From the NCBI GenBank assembly GCA_021166845.1, contig JAJPEP010000028.1:1-46339 (forward strand): DNA of 46,339 nucleotides, read 5' to 3'. Shown piece by piece: positions 1 through 8,362 of this stretch. How positions within the stretch are numbered: the first letter of the stretch is position 1; every line of letters begins with the position of its first letter. The DNA comes from Thiobacillus sp. (GTDB lineage Bacteria; Pseudomonadota; Gammaproteobacteria; Burkholderiales; Thiobacillaceae). Under the pieces are notes generated by a model. That model had not been told where the DNA came from, made no database searches, and saw only the letters and a list, made by a program, of their open reading frames with translations. A program made the translations under genes and the position numbers.

Positions 1-147
1 CCGCACCCGGGCTTAGCCGGTATAGTGCGGCCTCCCGCACCCTGCCAATCGGTGCGCGGTTCTCTTACCCCCGATCTCACGATCCCCTATTCGTCTGCCT
101 CGATTGGTGTTGCCACAAGCGCAACAGGCCGTCGCAGGAAAACCTAC

Positions 148-1578
148 ATGACTGCTGAAACACTCTCAGCCAGCCCGGCTTTTGCCGAGCTCGGCCTGGC
201 CGAACCCATCATGCGTGCGATTGCCGATGCCGGCTACACCACGCCCACCCCGATCCAGGCGCAGGCGATTCCGCAGGTGCTGGCGGGCGGCGACCTGCTC
301 GCCGCGGCGCAGACCGGAACCGGCAAGACCGCCGGATTCGTCCTGCCGATCCTGCATCACCTGTCGACGCGCGCGGCAGCGGCGCCCAGGCCGGGCCGCC
401 CGCGCTGCCTGATCCTGGTGCCGACGCGCGAACTCGCCGTGCAGGTCGAGGAATCGGTCAAGACCTACGGCAAGCACCTGTCGCTCACCTCGATGGTGAT
501 GTTCGGCGGCGTCAACATCAACCCGCAGTTCAAGGCGCTGAAGTCGCGCGTCGACATCCTGGTGGCGACGCCGGGCCGCCTGCTCGACCACATGGGGCAG
601 AAGACGGTGGACCTGTCCGGCATCGAAATCCTGGTGCTCGACGAAGCCGACCGCATGCTCGACATGGGCTTCATCCGCGACATCAAGAAAGTGCTCGCCG
701 TGGTGCCGAAGCAGCGCCAGACCCTGCTGTTCTCGGCGACCTTCTCCGACGAGATCCGCGCCCTGGCCAACGGCCTCCTGAACAACCCGAAGAGCGTCGA
801 AGTCGCGCGCCGCAACACCACGGTGGAAATCATCGAGCAGTCGATGCACCGGGTGCCGCAGGCCCACAAGCGCGATCTGCTGGCGCACCTGATCAAGCAC
901 CACGACTGGCAGCAGGTGCTGGTGTTCACCCGCACCAAGCACGGCGCCAACAAACTGACCGAAAAGCTCATCAAGGACGGCATCACTGCCGCCGCGATCC
1001 ACGGCAACAAGAGCCAGCCGGCGCGCACCAAGGCGCTGGCCAGCTTCAAGGACGGCAGCGTGCGCGTGCTGGTGGCCACCGACATCGCCGCGCGCGGCAT
1101 CGACATCGACCAGCTGCCGCAGGTGGTCAACTTCGAACTGCCCAACGTGCCGGAAGACTACGTGCACCGCATCGGCCGCACCGGCCGCGCCGGCACCACC
1201 GGCTCGGCGCTGTCGCTGGTGGACGACGAGGAAATGAGCTACCTGCGCGACATCGAGAAGCTGATCAAGCGCGCGATCGTGCGGGTCGAAATCGAACCCG
1301 GCTTCGTGCCGCCGGCCAAGGCCGACCTGATGTCCGACGAGCGCCCACCGCGCCCGCCGCAAGGTCGCGGCGGCCCGCGCCAGGGGCAGGGCGCGGGACG
1401 TGGCGGGCAACCCGGCGGCCGCAGCGGCTCCGGCCGTACGTCGCAGGCCAAATCCGCCAGTGCCGGCGCCAAGCCGGCAGGTGGTCGCAGCGGCGCACCG
1501 GGTCAGTCGGCCCAGGCGCGCAAGCCGCGTCCCCCGGCCGCCTTGTTTGCGGGCAAGCCGGGTTCGCGCGGGCACTGA
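148..1578 (+). CDS. rhlE: DEAD-box ATP-dependent RNA helicase, RhlE type
   Basis: A 476-residue superfamily 2 RNA helicase that unwinds or remodels RNA duplexes in the cytoplasm. The full motif set is readable: Q motif ([11 protein letters not shown]), Walker A (AQTGTGKT), [13 protein letters not shown], the DEAD box ([13 protein letters not shown]), SAT (FSATF), [10 protein letters not shown] and [10 protein letters not shown]. The last roughly 100 residues are a Gly/Arg/Pro/Gln-rich basic tail typical of RhlE-like helicases that bind RNA or ribosomal precursors. I chose the ATG at 148 because AGGAAA lies just upstream and the Q motif then sits at the usual distance. The frame stays open back to position 25, but that extension has no family similarity. 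A TATAGT at 21-26 could be the -10 box, which would leave a long 5' leader. Confidence 0.93.
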   Translation: MTAETLSASPAFAELGLAEPIMRAIADAGYTTPTPIQAQAIPQVLAGGDLLAAAQTGTGKTAGFVLPILHHLSTRAAAAPRPGRPRCLILVPTRELAVQVEESVKTYGKHLSLTSMVMFGGVNINPQFKALKSRVDILVATPGRLLDHMGQKTVDLSGIEILVLDEADRMLDMGFIRDIKKVLAVVPKQRQTLLFSATFSDEIRALANGLLNNPKSVEVARRNTTVEIIEQSMHRVPQAHKRDLLAHLIKHHDWQQVLVFTRTKHGANKLTEKLIKDGITAAAIHGNKSQPARTKALASFKDGSVRVLVATDIAARGIDIDQLPQVVNFELPNVPEDYVHRIGRTGRAGTTGSALSLVDDEEMSYLRDIEKLIKRAIVRVEIEPGFVPPAKADLMSDERPPRPPQGRGGPRQGQGAGRGGQPGGRSGSGRTSQAKSASAGAKPAGGRSGAPGQSAQARKPRPPAALFAGKPGSRGH

Positions 1579-1586
1579 TCCAACTA

Positions 1587-1611
1587 TGACCCGGTCATCC
1601 CGTCCGGGTCA
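1587..1611. terminator. Hairpin after the helicase gene
   Basis: A perfect 8-bp inverted repeat, TGACCCGG (1587-1594) and CCGGGTCA (1604-1611), is separated by 9 nt and begins 9 nt after the helicase stop codon. No clear T-tract follows, so it may stabilise the 3' end or act as a weak terminator. Confidence 0.5.
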
Positions 1612-2030
1612 GGCGCCCCGCCACCCAGGTGGCGCTCAGCGCCACGCTCACCAGGGCGAAGGCAACGCCGATCCGGTTCAATGCATCCGGCGCCAGCACC
1701 GGCAGTATCCCCAGTTGCAGCATCTTCTCCGCAGCTATTCCTTTGTGCCGAGAAGATTCGTGCATTGGCGGAACGTGAGCGGCCGCGTGATTTGTACGAT
1801 GTGGTTCATGTTTCGCCACGACGAACTCAGGCCTGAGCGATCATTGGGTTCAGCACGCTGGAACAGAAATACGCATTCAAGGGCATAGAAGTGCCGACGA
1901 TGCAGACCGTGGACAATCAACCTGCAAGGCCGCAGCACCTTAACCGCAACCACCGATTAATAACTGGGCTACGGCGACTATTAATTCTTGAAATGAGAAT
2001 GCCGACGAACGACCACAACGGATTGAAGCA
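1612..2030. other. Intergenic region, possible gene remnant
   Basis: About 420 bp with no gene I can defend. On the minus strand, 1595-1819 is open and its last 40 or so codons encode a hydrophobic, membrane-helix-like stretch ending in Arg-rich residues. This could be the 3' remnant of a membrane protein gene, but I cannot assign a family. Nearer 2030 the sequence becomes more AT-rich, consistent with the promoter of the following gene. Confidence 0.3.
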
Positions 2031-2768
2031 ATGAGCGCTTCTCCTGGCGCCTACGCCAGAATCTTCCTGCTGAGCCATATGCGCGCCTACACCAGCCTGG
2101 CGGGGCATATCCTCGGCTCGCATCCGCAGATCAACGGCTACTACGAAATGCACCTCGGCTACGAGGAGGCCGCTGCGCTGGACAGGCAGCTGGAGGCGTT
2201 CCGGCAGGACGAGGTGCTGAAGCCGGGGAGCCGCTACCTTTTCGACAAGCTGCTGCACGACGATTATGCGCTGAAGCCCGAGCGGCTGGGGCTGGCGGAC
2301 ATCAGGATTCTGGTGGCGCTGGCGGAGCCGGCGCACACGATCAGGAGCATCGTGCATCTGTTTCGGCAGAAGCCGAACCCGGATCTGTATGCCTCGCCGG
2401 TGGAAGCGGCGAACTACTACGTCGAGCGGATGCGGGCGCTGGCCGATTATTGCCGGACGACCGATTGGCCCTACACCTACTTCGATGCGGAGCTGTTTGT
2501 ACGCGCGCCGGAGAGGCTGCTGCCCAGGCTGACGGCATGGCTGGAACTGGATTCGCCGTTGAGCGAGCGGTACGAGGTGTTCAGCCACACGGGGAAGGCG
2601 CGCCGGGGGGATACGTCGGAGCGGGTTCGAAGCGGGCGGATCGACCGGGCGCGGAGCGATTATTCGGAGGTGGTGGTGCCGGAGGAGGCGCTCAGCGCCG
2701 CGCAGTCGGCGTATCGGGAATGCCGCGAGAAGATGATCGCCGGGGCGACGGATTCGGTCACCCTTTAA
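2031..2768 (+). CDS. Sulfotransferase-like P-loop protein
   Basis: A 245-residue soluble protein. Its N-terminus (residues about 10-33, FLLSHMRAYTSLAGHIL followed by GSHPQINGYYEMH) has the layout of the 5'-phosphosulfate-binding loop of PAPS-dependent sulfotransferases: a strand, a Ser/Thr-rich loop, a helix, then an SHP motif. A second region near residues 100-110 (TIRSIVHLF) resembles the 3'-phosphate-binding strand and helix. The acceptor substrate cannot be read from sequence. The canonical RSGT loop is replaced by HMRAYTS, so activity is uncertain and an inactive or divergent relative is possible. It converges on the glycosyltransferase gene at 2814-4712. Confidence 0.6.
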   Translation: MSASPGAYARIFLLSHMRAYTSLAGHILGSHPQINGYYEMHLGYEEAAALDRQLEAFRQDEVLKPGSRYLFDKLLHDDYALKPERLGLADIRILVALAEPAHTIRSIVHLFRQKPNPDLYASPVEAANYYVERMRALADYCRTTDWPYTYFDAELFVRAPERLLPRLTAWLELDSPLSERYEVFSHTGKARRGDTSERVRSGRIDRARSDYSEVVVPEEALSAAQSAYRECREKMIAGATDSVTL

Positions 2769-2772
2769 GTGC

Positions 2773-2799
2773 GAAAATCGCGGCGCGGGCGCCGCTCCC
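2773..2799. repeat. REP-like palindromic element, copy 1
   Basis: The 27 bp after the sulfotransferase-like stop contain GCGGCG (2780-2785), a CGGG loop and CGCCGC (2790-2795), flanked by GAAAAT on the left and TCCC on the right. A near-identical element lies at 22989-23014. Both sit between convergent genes, the usual place for REP elements, where they can end transcription or protect mRNA 3' ends. Confidence 0.65.
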
Positions 2800-2813
2800 C
2801 TATTCGAGAGCCG

Positions 2814-4712
2814 TCAGAACAGGCTGTCCCACGCATCCCGCTCGGCGCGGTAGTTCATCAAGGCTTCGACAATCTGTCGCTTGCGTTCGGCGCGATGCGT
2901 GGCGGACTGGATCTGGCGCCAGGCGGCGGCGTGCGCGCCGAAGTTGCGGTCGATGTTGTCGATGAAGGCACGGACGTGGCGCAGGGCGTCCGTCAGCCCG
3001 GGCGTGCGCAGCCACCAATGGCCGGCGTCGAACACGAGCGCGTGGAGTTGCCGGTTTTTCTCGACAATGGCGTCGTGCTTTTGCTGGTACAGCGCCAGCA
3101 GTTCGGTTTCCTTCTGCGCGATCGCCGCCTCGACCGCCTCGCGCGCGAAGGGCTGGTTCACGTCGGCGTTCTTCACCAGTTCCTCGGTGGAAAACAGCAT
3201 CAGGTCGCCGAAGAACTGGCGCTCGAATTCGTTGGATAAATCGACGCTGGCTTCGCCCACTTCCACGCCGGGGCGGAAGTCGTCGCTGAGGCCCGCTTCG
3301 GTGGTGCGCCGGTGCAGGTTGGGCATGTTGAACGAGGCGAAGCGATGCCCGATCTCGGCGGCGATGAGCCGCCCGGCGGTGGGGCCGGACATGCGCAGCC
3401 GCAGGTGGCCGAAGGGGATGAGGTACTTGAGTCCGGCGTAGTTGACGATGTAGTTGCCGGGGTAGATCGTCCGCGCGGGGGTGAGTTGGGTGAACCCGCT
3501 GCCGTAGGCAAACCAGGTTTTGCGGGTGAGGTGCTCGCCGAAGAAGAAGGCGTTGAGCCGCTGGGCAAAGTCGGCCAGGCACGCGCCGTGGTCGTGCGCG
3601 CCTTGCAGCCGGCAGGGGTAGGGATAGGTCGTCGGCTGCTGGTCGAAGCCGAACAGCCTGGCCATGTCGTGATACGCGGCGTCGCCCGCAACCGGCCCCG
3701 CGCCGTGGAACTGGCAGGCCGCTTCGCTGCGCAGGCCGGCGAGCTGGGTGAAGAAGGCGGTTACGTCGTCGAGAAAATTCGCCGCCATCACCGCAGGCGA
3801 CACGGGCGGGTCGCCCACCATCTTGCCGGTGAGCATGAGGGTGTCGGTGCCGCGGAAAATCCGGTCGATGGCGTGGAAGTAGTTCAGCGCGTAGACCGCC
3901 TCTTCGCCGGCCTCGGTCTGCCGGTTCACGCACAGGCTCTGGTCGCTGTCGATCGGGTAGTACAGGGTGCGCTCGCGGTCTTCGGTCAGCTGCAGGAATT
4001 TCAGGTAGCTGAGGTTGCGGTTGGCGGCCTGGCCTTTGAGATAGAAGGCGTCGCGCGGCTGGGTGGTGAGCAGATGGTCCAGGCGTTCGCGCTGCTGCGG
4101 GGGCAGCGCGTGCAGCAGTTCGTATTGCTCGGCCAGCCCGAAGTAAACGACCTGCAGGCCTTTCTTGCGGTATTCGTCGACGAGTTCCTGGTGGCGGCGG
4201 ACATTGGCTTCGTCGCGGCTGTCCTCGCTGACGATGACCTGGATCTTCTCCCAGGCGCCAGACGCGTGGCCGCCGTAGTCGAACAGCGTGCACACCTGGT
4301 AGAGGCTTTCCAGGCAGGCGCGCAGATGGGGCGGCCGGTCCGCCACCGGGATGGCGAGGATGAAGTGATGGCGTTCGTCGCTGACTTGAGCATTCTTGCA
4401 GCGCTGCCGGATCAGGGCCTCCTGTTCGCGAAACAGGGACTGGTAGCAGGCCAGCAGCGGATGGAAGTCTGCCGCGCCGGACCACATCGCCTGTTCCAGC
4501 AGGGGGTAGCACTGCTCGTAGAGGTCGATCAGCGCATCGAGCGACTTTGCGTCGTGCGATGCGGAAAAGCTTTGCAGGCGCACGCCCAGGTCGGCGAGAC
4601 CGTGAATGAGGGACTGATAGCGCGCGATGCAATCCTGCAGGGCCGGGGTGGCGGGTACGAGGTCAGGAGACGAAGTAAAGCGGGAGCGGCGTTTTTGGAG
4701 CGGTCGGTTCAT
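2814..4712 (-). CDS. GT2-like glycosyltransferase domain protein
   Basis: A 632-residue cytoplasmic protein. Residues about 117-137 (FILAIPVADRPPHLRACLE) match the first strand and helix of GT-A family 2 glycosyltransferases. VSEDSRDEAN near 161-170 looks like the sugar-nucleotide-binding acidic turn. DSDQ at 255-258 is placed like the DxD metal-binding motif. The roughly 110-residue N-terminal helical part and the long C-terminal half, which ends in a Lys/Glu/Gln-rich probable coiled coil, are not typical of simple GT2 enzymes. I used the ATG at 4712; a GTG two codons upstream (4718) is also possible. Donor and acceptor are unknown. The convergent neighbour is a sulfotransferase-like gene, so joint glycan modification is conceivable but unproven. 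Confidence 0.55.
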   Translation of the reverse strand: MNRPLQKRRSRFTSSPDLVPATPALQDCIARYQSLIHGLADLGVRLQSFSASHDAKSLDALIDLYEQCYPLLEQAMWSGAADFHPLLACYQSLFREQEALIRQRCKNAQVSDERHHFILAIPVADRPPHLRACLESLYQVCTLFDYGGHASGAWEKIQVIVSEDSRDEANVRRHQELVDEYRKKGLQVVYFGLAEQYELLHALPPQQRERLDHLLTTQPRDAFYLKGQAANRNLSYLKFLQLTEDRERTLYYPIDSDQSLCVNRQTEAGEEAVYALNYFHAIDRIFRGTDTLMLTGKMVGDPPVSPAVMAANFLDDVTAFFTQLAGLRSEAACQFHGAGPVAGDAAYHDMARLFGFDQQPTTYPYPCRLQGAHDHGACLADFAQRLNAFFFGEHLTRKTWFAYGSGFTQLTPARTIYPGNYIVNYAGLKYLIPFGHLRLRMSGPTAGRLIAAEIGHRFASFNMPNLHRRTTEAGLSDDFRPGVEVGEASVDLSNEFERQFFGDLMLFSTEELVKNADVNQPFAREAVEAAIAQKETELLALYQQKHDAIVEKNRQLHALVFDAGHWWLRTPGLTDALRHVRAFIDNIDRNFGAHAAAWRQIQSATHRAERKRQIVEALMNYRAERDAWDSLF

Positions 4713-4864
4713 TGGCACTGGGGCGGCGCGTGCGCGAGCCCGCTGCGAGGCAGAGGCGTAATAGTACCTGCCTGCGCATCAAATCCGGTGGACAGGGTGG
4801 GTCCAACAAGCGGGGGCGTCCTGGTCCCCCCGGGAATAACAAGTTAGGGAATATCGATGCGGGC

Positions 4865-5287
4865 TTACAGGTCCCAGGGATTGAACACCTGCGGGAGCAG
4901 GCCGAAATCCTGCACGTTGCGCGTGACCACGGTGAGGCCGTGGCACTGGGCGGAGGCCATGATCAGGCCATCCATCACCGGCAGGGGGCGCCCGGCGAGT
5001 TCGGACTGGGCGGCGGGTTGCGCCCAGCCGCGCAGGGCTGCGGCGTCGAGGGGCAGGATGCGGCCGGCGAAGCGTTGTTCCACCTTGCCCAGCCAAGCGG
5101 TGAGCTTCTGGCTGCGGCGGGTATCGGTGGCGCGCAGCTTGAGGATGCCTTTCTCGATCTCGCCCAGGGTGACGACGCTGAGGTAGAGGCTGGTTTCGTC
5201 CTGCTCGTCCAGCCAGGCGATGACCTGCGGCGCTGGTGATTTCTTGAGGTATTCGGAGAGGACGCAGGTGTCCAGCAGCCAGCTCAT
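4865..5287 (-). CDS. PIN-domain toxin, VapC/FitB type
   Basis: A 140-residue PIN-domain ribonuclease of type II toxin-antitoxin modules. The acidic residues expected to hold the metal ions are visible: D6 (LLDTCVLSEYL), E43 (TLGEIEKGI), D106 (VMDGLIMASA) and D127 (TRNVQDF). The length and the C-terminal FNPWDL are typical of FitB-like PIN toxins. Its start overlaps the antitoxin stop by 4 nt (ATGA), so the two genes are translationally coupled. All catalytic positions are present, so it is predicted active. Confidence 0.9.
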   Translation of the reverse strand: MSWLLDTCVLSEYLKKSPAPQVIAWLDEQDETSLYLSVVTLGEIEKGILKLRATDTRRSQKLTAWLGKVEQRFAGRILPLDAAALRGWAQPAAQSELAGRPLPVMDGLIMASAQCHGLTVVTRNVQDFGLLPQVFNPWDL

Positions 5288-5538
5288 AGCTCGACGTTGC
5301 GGCCGGTGTCCGGGCTGCGGGCGAAGTCCAGGTCATCGCCTGCGAGGTCGGGCTGCAACAGCGCGGCGGAGAGCTTGCCCTTGCGTATACGGGTGAGCTT
5401 TGCGTAGGCTTCCGCCGACACTACCACGGCCGTCGGCTTGCCGTGCACGGTGACGACCTGGACGTCACCGCTTGCGGCGTCCTTGATGAGCTGGCTCAGG
5501 TTGTTCTTCGCTTCCTGCAATTGCCATTCGCTGTGCAT
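5284..5538 (-). CDS. Phd/YefM-type antitoxin of the PIN toxin
   Basis: An 84-residue antitoxin of the Phd/YefM fold. The N-terminus (LQEAKNNLSQLIKDAASGD) and the strand VVTVHGKPTAVVVSAEAY form the DNA-binding dimer core. The acidic C-terminus (DLAGDDLDFARSPDTGRNV) should wrap the toxin. The ATG at 5538 is preceded by a strong GGAGG. Phd/YefM antitoxins paired with PIN toxins are well known, and autorepression through the palindrome just upstream is likely. Confidence 0.88.
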   Translation of the reverse strand: MHSEWQLQEAKNNLSQLIKDAASGDVQVVTVHGKPTAVVVSAEAYAKLTRIRKGKLSAALLQPDLAGDDLDFARSPDTGRNVEL

Positions 5539-5552
5539 GATGAGCCTCCGCT

Positions 5553-5577
5553 TATTCTGGCTAGTCTGGCCAGAATA
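5553..5577. promoter_or_regulatory. Palindromic operator of the PIN toxin-antitoxin operon
   Basis: Perfect 9-bp arms TATTCTGGC (5553-5561) and GCCAGAATA (5569-5577) with a 7-bp spacer lie 14 nt upstream of the antitoxin start. The smaller palindrome CTGGCCAG (5566-5573) is nested inside. The position and symmetry fit the autoregulatory site of the antitoxin or toxin-antitoxin complex. Confidence 0.7.
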
Positions 5578-5627
5578 TAGCACTGTACCGGCGCGTTGGC
5601 CATTTCCCGCTTCATCTGGCGATCGGC

Positions 5628-5882
5628 TCATGCCCCCAACCGCACCCGCCGCTCCACCGTCAGCACATCGCCCGCCGCATCCACCACCGCATACAGCCTG
5701 GGCATCGGGCGGCTGGTCCAGCCCGGATTGGGAGTGGGGCTGTCCAGGTACACCACCTGCGCGCCGTCGAACTGCCTTTCCACCTGGCCGCGGGCGAGCA
5801 GATCGTTGAGGGCGGCAATGGAAATCCCGCGCTGCTTCATGCGGCTGAAGGCGAGGGGGCTGATCTTTCCGAGTTTCATCAT
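5628..5882 (-). CDS. Small DUF4258-like protein
   Basis: An 84-residue protein with the pattern [20 protein letters not shown], then a strand with VVYLD, then [16 protein letters not shown]. This resembles the DUF4258 family of small proteins often found near toxin-antitoxin loci and plasmid genes. Function is unknown; a RelE-like or RNA-related role has been suspected for relatives but is not shown here. The ATG at 5882 has GGAG at 7 nt. The gene is divergent from lexA, and the SOS box lies in the shared 115-bp gap, so SOS control is possible. A shorter, decayed relative of its 3' end lies at 8297-8362. Confidence 0.6.
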   Translation of the reverse strand: MMKLGKISPLAFSRMKQRGISIAALNDLLARGQVERQFDGAQVVYLDSPTPNPGWTSRPMPRLYAVVDAAGDVLTVERRVRLGA

Positions 5883-5949
5883 GAGGGTTCTCCTGCCTGC
5901 GCGGGGGTATGCCATCGCGCAGTGGTGTTTTCCGGATTCGGTATTTATA

Positions 5950-5980
5950 CTGTGGTTGCATACACTGTACATGCATACAG
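5950..5980. promoter_or_regulatory. LexA (SOS) boxes between lexA and the DUF4258-like gene
   Basis: CTGT-ACATGCAT-ACAG at 5965-5980 is a perfect CTGT-N8-ACAG LexA box. A second, one-mismatch box, CTGT-GGTTGCAT-ACAC (5950-5965), overlaps it by one base. The boxes sit 17 bp upstream of the lexA start codon, as expected for autorepression. Confidence 0.9.
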
Positions 5981-5997
5981 TATTCGGAGGAAGCCCC

Positions 5998-6600
5998 ATG
6001 CGAGATTTAACGAGCCGCCAGGAAGAAATCCTGAACCTGATCAAAGAATGGATCGAGACCACCGGCCTGCCGCCGACGCGCGTGGAGATCGCGCAGCACT
6101 TCGGCTTCAGTTCGCCGAATGCGGCCGAGCAGCATCTCAAGGTGCTGGCCAGGAAGGGTGCGCTGGATCTGGCGCCGGGAACGTCGCGCGGCATCCGGCT
6201 CAAGGGCGGCGGCGGGGTGCCGCTGGTGGGCCGGGTGGCGGCAGGCAGTCCGATCCTGGCGCAGGAAAATATCGAGCGACACTACCAGTTCGACCCCGCG
6301 ATGTTTTCGCCGCGCGCCGACTATTTGCTCAAGGTGCGCGGCATGAGCATGAAGGACGCCGGCATCCTCGACGGCGACCTGCTCGCGGTGCATCGCACCG
6401 CTGAGGCCAAGGCCGGGCAGGTGGTGGTGGCGCGGATCGGCGACGAGGTCACAGTGAAGCGCTTCCAGCAGCGCGGCCACACCGTGCAGCTCTTGCCGGA
6501 AAACCCCGACTTCGAACCCATCGTCGTCGACCTCAAGCGCGAGGAACTGGCGATCGAAGGCATCGCCGTCGGCGTGATCCGCAACGGCAAGAGTCTGTGA
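5998..6600 (+). CDS. lexA: LexA repressor (SOS master regulator)
   Basis: A 200-residue repressor-protease that represses SOS genes until RecA filaments trigger its self-cleavage. The N-terminal winged helix covers residues about 1-65 ([16 protein letters not shown] through [17 protein letters not shown]). The Ala82-Gly83 cleavage bond (VAAGSP) is followed by the S24-type peptidase domain with Ser117 (GMSMKD) and Lys154 (VTVKRF) as the catalytic dyad. The ATG at 5998 follows GGAGG by 7 nt. All functional residues are present, so the protein should be active. Confidence 0.97.
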   Translation: MRDLTSRQEEILNLIKEWIETTGLPPTRVEIAQHFGFSSPNAAEQHLKVLARKGALDLAPGTSRGIRLKGGGGVPLVGRVAAGSPILAQENIERHYQFDPAMFSPRADYLLKVRGMSMKDAGILDGDLLAVHRTAEAKAGQVVVARIGDEVTVKRFQQRGHTVQLLPENPDFEPIVVDLKREELAIEGIAVGVIRNGKSL

Positions 6601-6668
6601 GCATGCGCTGAAATGGATGTGCTTCGGCAGCGGGTATACGACGGCGGTTTGAATGGGGAGGCATCGCG

Positions 6669-7638
6669 ATGAGCACTGGGCTGGGTGAAATCGTTCTTTA
6701 CCGGGCGGCCGATGGCGGGCCGGCGCTGGATGTGCGGCTGGAGCGGGAGTCCGTTTGGCTTTCGCTCAATCAGCTGGCTGACTTGTTCGGACGGGACAAA
6801 TCCGTGATCTCGCGCCACCTCCGCAATGTCTTCAAGGAGGGCGAGTTGATGCGCACGGAAGTTGTTGCAAAAAATGCAACAACTGCATCCGACGGCAAGA
6901 TTTATCAGGTCGAGTACTTCAATCTGGACGCCATTATTTCAGTTGGATACCGGGTGAACTCCCTGCGCGGCACCCAGTTCCGCATCTGGGCCACCAACGT
7001 GCTACGCCAGCATCTGGTACAGGGCTACACCGTGCACGCGCGGCGACTGAGCGAGCTGAACCAGGCGGTGCGCCTGATCGCCGACGTGGCGCATCGCCGC
7101 ACGCTGAGCGGCGACGAGGCGACTACGCTGCTCGAGGTGGTGGCGGACTACGCCTACGCGCTGGAGGTGCTGGACGACTACGACTACCAGCGGGTGCGCC
7201 TGGGTGATGTGTCGCCCGGCCCGGTGGCGGCGCTGGCGCTGGACGAGGCACGTCAGGTGATCGTGCGTATGGGCGAGCGCTTCGGCGCCACCGGCCTGTT
7301 CGGGCGGGAGAAGGACGAGGGGCTGGAGGGCTCGCTGTCCGCCGTATGCAGACTTTCGGCGGGCAGGAGGTCTATCCCAGCCTGGAAGAAAAGGCGGCGC
7401 ACCTGCTGTACTTCCTGGTCAAGAACCACCACTTCGTCGACGGCAACAAGCGCATTGCGGCGGCGTTGTTCCTGTGGTTTCTGCAGAAGAACCTGGCGCT
7501 CTACCGCGCCGACGGCGGCAAGCGCATCGCCGACAATGCCCTGGTGGCGATGACGCTCTCATCGCCGAAAGCCGGCCGGATGAGAAGGACGTTCTCACCC
7601 GCGTGGTGGTGAACCTGATCAACCGGAGAAATCCCTGA
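6669..7638 (+). pseudogene. RhuM-Fic/DOC gene broken by two frameshifts
   Basis: The first 227 or so codons encode a RhuM-family protein (LNQLADLFGRDKSVISRHL, then YFNLDAIISVGYRVNSLRG). The frame breaks at about 7345/7346, where one base appears missing. The homologous sequence continues one frame over (QTFGGQEVYPSLEEKAAHLL), including the Fic/Doc motif HFVDGNKR. A second one-base loss at about 7557/7558 shifts the end again, after which VVVNLINRRNP and a stop at 7636-7638 follow. Family members join RhuM and Fic regions in one chain. Two independent frameshifts suggest an inactive gene unless they are sequencing errors. A good GGGGAGG precedes the ATG at 6669. Confidence 0.85.
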
Positions 7639-7671
7639 GCGAAGCCGACTGGGTGTATTAAAAATCATGGC

Positions 7672-7714
7672 TTTACAGATATCCTATGCGGTGCTTTAAT
7701 CGGTACTGATTGAA
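7672..7714 (+). promoter_or_regulatory. Promoter and operator of the Phd/RelE-type pair
   Basis: TTTACA (7672-7677) and TTTAAT (7695-7700) are spaced 17 bp, matching a sigma-70 promoter. An imperfect inverted repeat, TTTAATC (7695-7701) and GATTGAA (7708-7714), overlaps the -10 box and may be the antitoxin operator. Confidence 0.6.
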
Positions 7715-7729
7715 GTATAGGAGGCAGCC

Positions 7730-8002
7730 ATGAACGTCGTCCCCGCCCAGGAAATCAAGCGTCGCGGTATCGCTGCCGTGGATGAAGCTCTGGCCCAAGG
7801 CCCGGTGCACATCATCAAGAACAACCGCCCGCAATATGTGGTGCTGACCGAAGAGCGCTACCGCGAACTGATCGAGTCCCAGGAAGAAGCCGCCCTGGCC
7901 CGTATCAAGGCATCGCTGGAAGATGCCAAGGCCGGCCGTGTCACCCGCCACGACAGCGTCGAATCTCTGATGCAGCACCTGGACAGCAAATCGGCGGCAT
8001 GA
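7730..8002 (+). CDS. Phd/YefM-family antitoxin
   Basis: A 90-residue antitoxin. The N-terminal half (PAQEIKRRGIAAVDEALAQG, then VHIIKNNRPQYVVLTEERY) is the Phd/YefM DNA-binding fold. The C-terminal helix, rich in Glu, Ala and Lys, should bind the toxin. AGGAGG lies 7 nt upstream of the ATG, and the stop overlaps the toxin start by 4 nt. It probably represses its own promoter through the repeat at 7695-7714. Confidence 0.85.
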   Translation: MNVVPAQEIKRRGIAAVDEALAQGPVHIIKNNRPQYVVLTEERYRELIESQEEAALARIKASLEDAKAGRVTRHDSVESLMQHLDSKSAA

Positions 8003-8277
8003 GTTGGACGCTGACCACCACGGCTTTTTTCGACCGCCGTGTCCGCAAGTTTTTGACCAGACACCCCGACCTTAGACCCCGCTTCATTGAAACCATGGCG
8101 CAACTGCGCGCCGATCCCTTCGAACCCAGCCTGCGCCTGCACCCTCTGACCGGAAAGCTCCAGGGCATTCAGGCCGTCAGCCTGACTTACAGCTACCGCA
8201 TCACCCTGACGCTGCAAATCACTGAGAACGAAATCCTGCTGCTCGATATTGGCAGCCATGACGAGGTGTACGGGTGA
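7999..8277 (+). CDS. RelE/ParE-superfamily toxin, YafQ-like
   Basis: A 92-residue basic protein with the RelE/ParE pattern: FFDRRVRKFLTRHPDL, then LTGKLQGIQAVSLTYSYRI, then ILLLDIGSHDEVYG. The terminal IGSHDEVY is characteristic of the plasmid-stabilisation and YafQ-like mRNA interferase group, in which the final His, Asp and Tyr region contributes to catalysis. It is translationally coupled to the upstream antitoxin through ATGA. The ORF is intact. Confidence 0.85.
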   Translation: MSWTLTTTAFFDRRVRKFLTRHPDLRPRFIETMAQLRADPFEPSLRLHPLTGKLQGIQAVSLTYSYRITLTLQITENEILLLDIGSHDEVYG

Positions 8278-8296
8278 ACGGGTGGGGTGAATAGTT

Positions 8297-8362
8297 TTAT
8301 CCCGTCAATCGCACCCCGCTTCTCACCGTCAACACCCCGCCTGCAGCATTCATCACCGCATC
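8297..8362 (-). pseudogene. Remnant of a DUF4258-like gene 3' end
   Basis: A 21-codon open stretch reads DAVMNAAGGVLTVRSGVRLTG and then a stop. It lines up with the last codons of the DUF4258-like gene at 5628-5882 ([21 protein letters not shown]), with about 13 of 19 identical residues over the shared part and matching DNA. There is no start and no upstream homologous part, so it is a truncated paralogue. Confidence 0.55.

Noticed and set aside
6007..6480. Minus-strand open frame inside lexA
   Set aside because: It is antisense to a complete LexA and has no recognisable motif.
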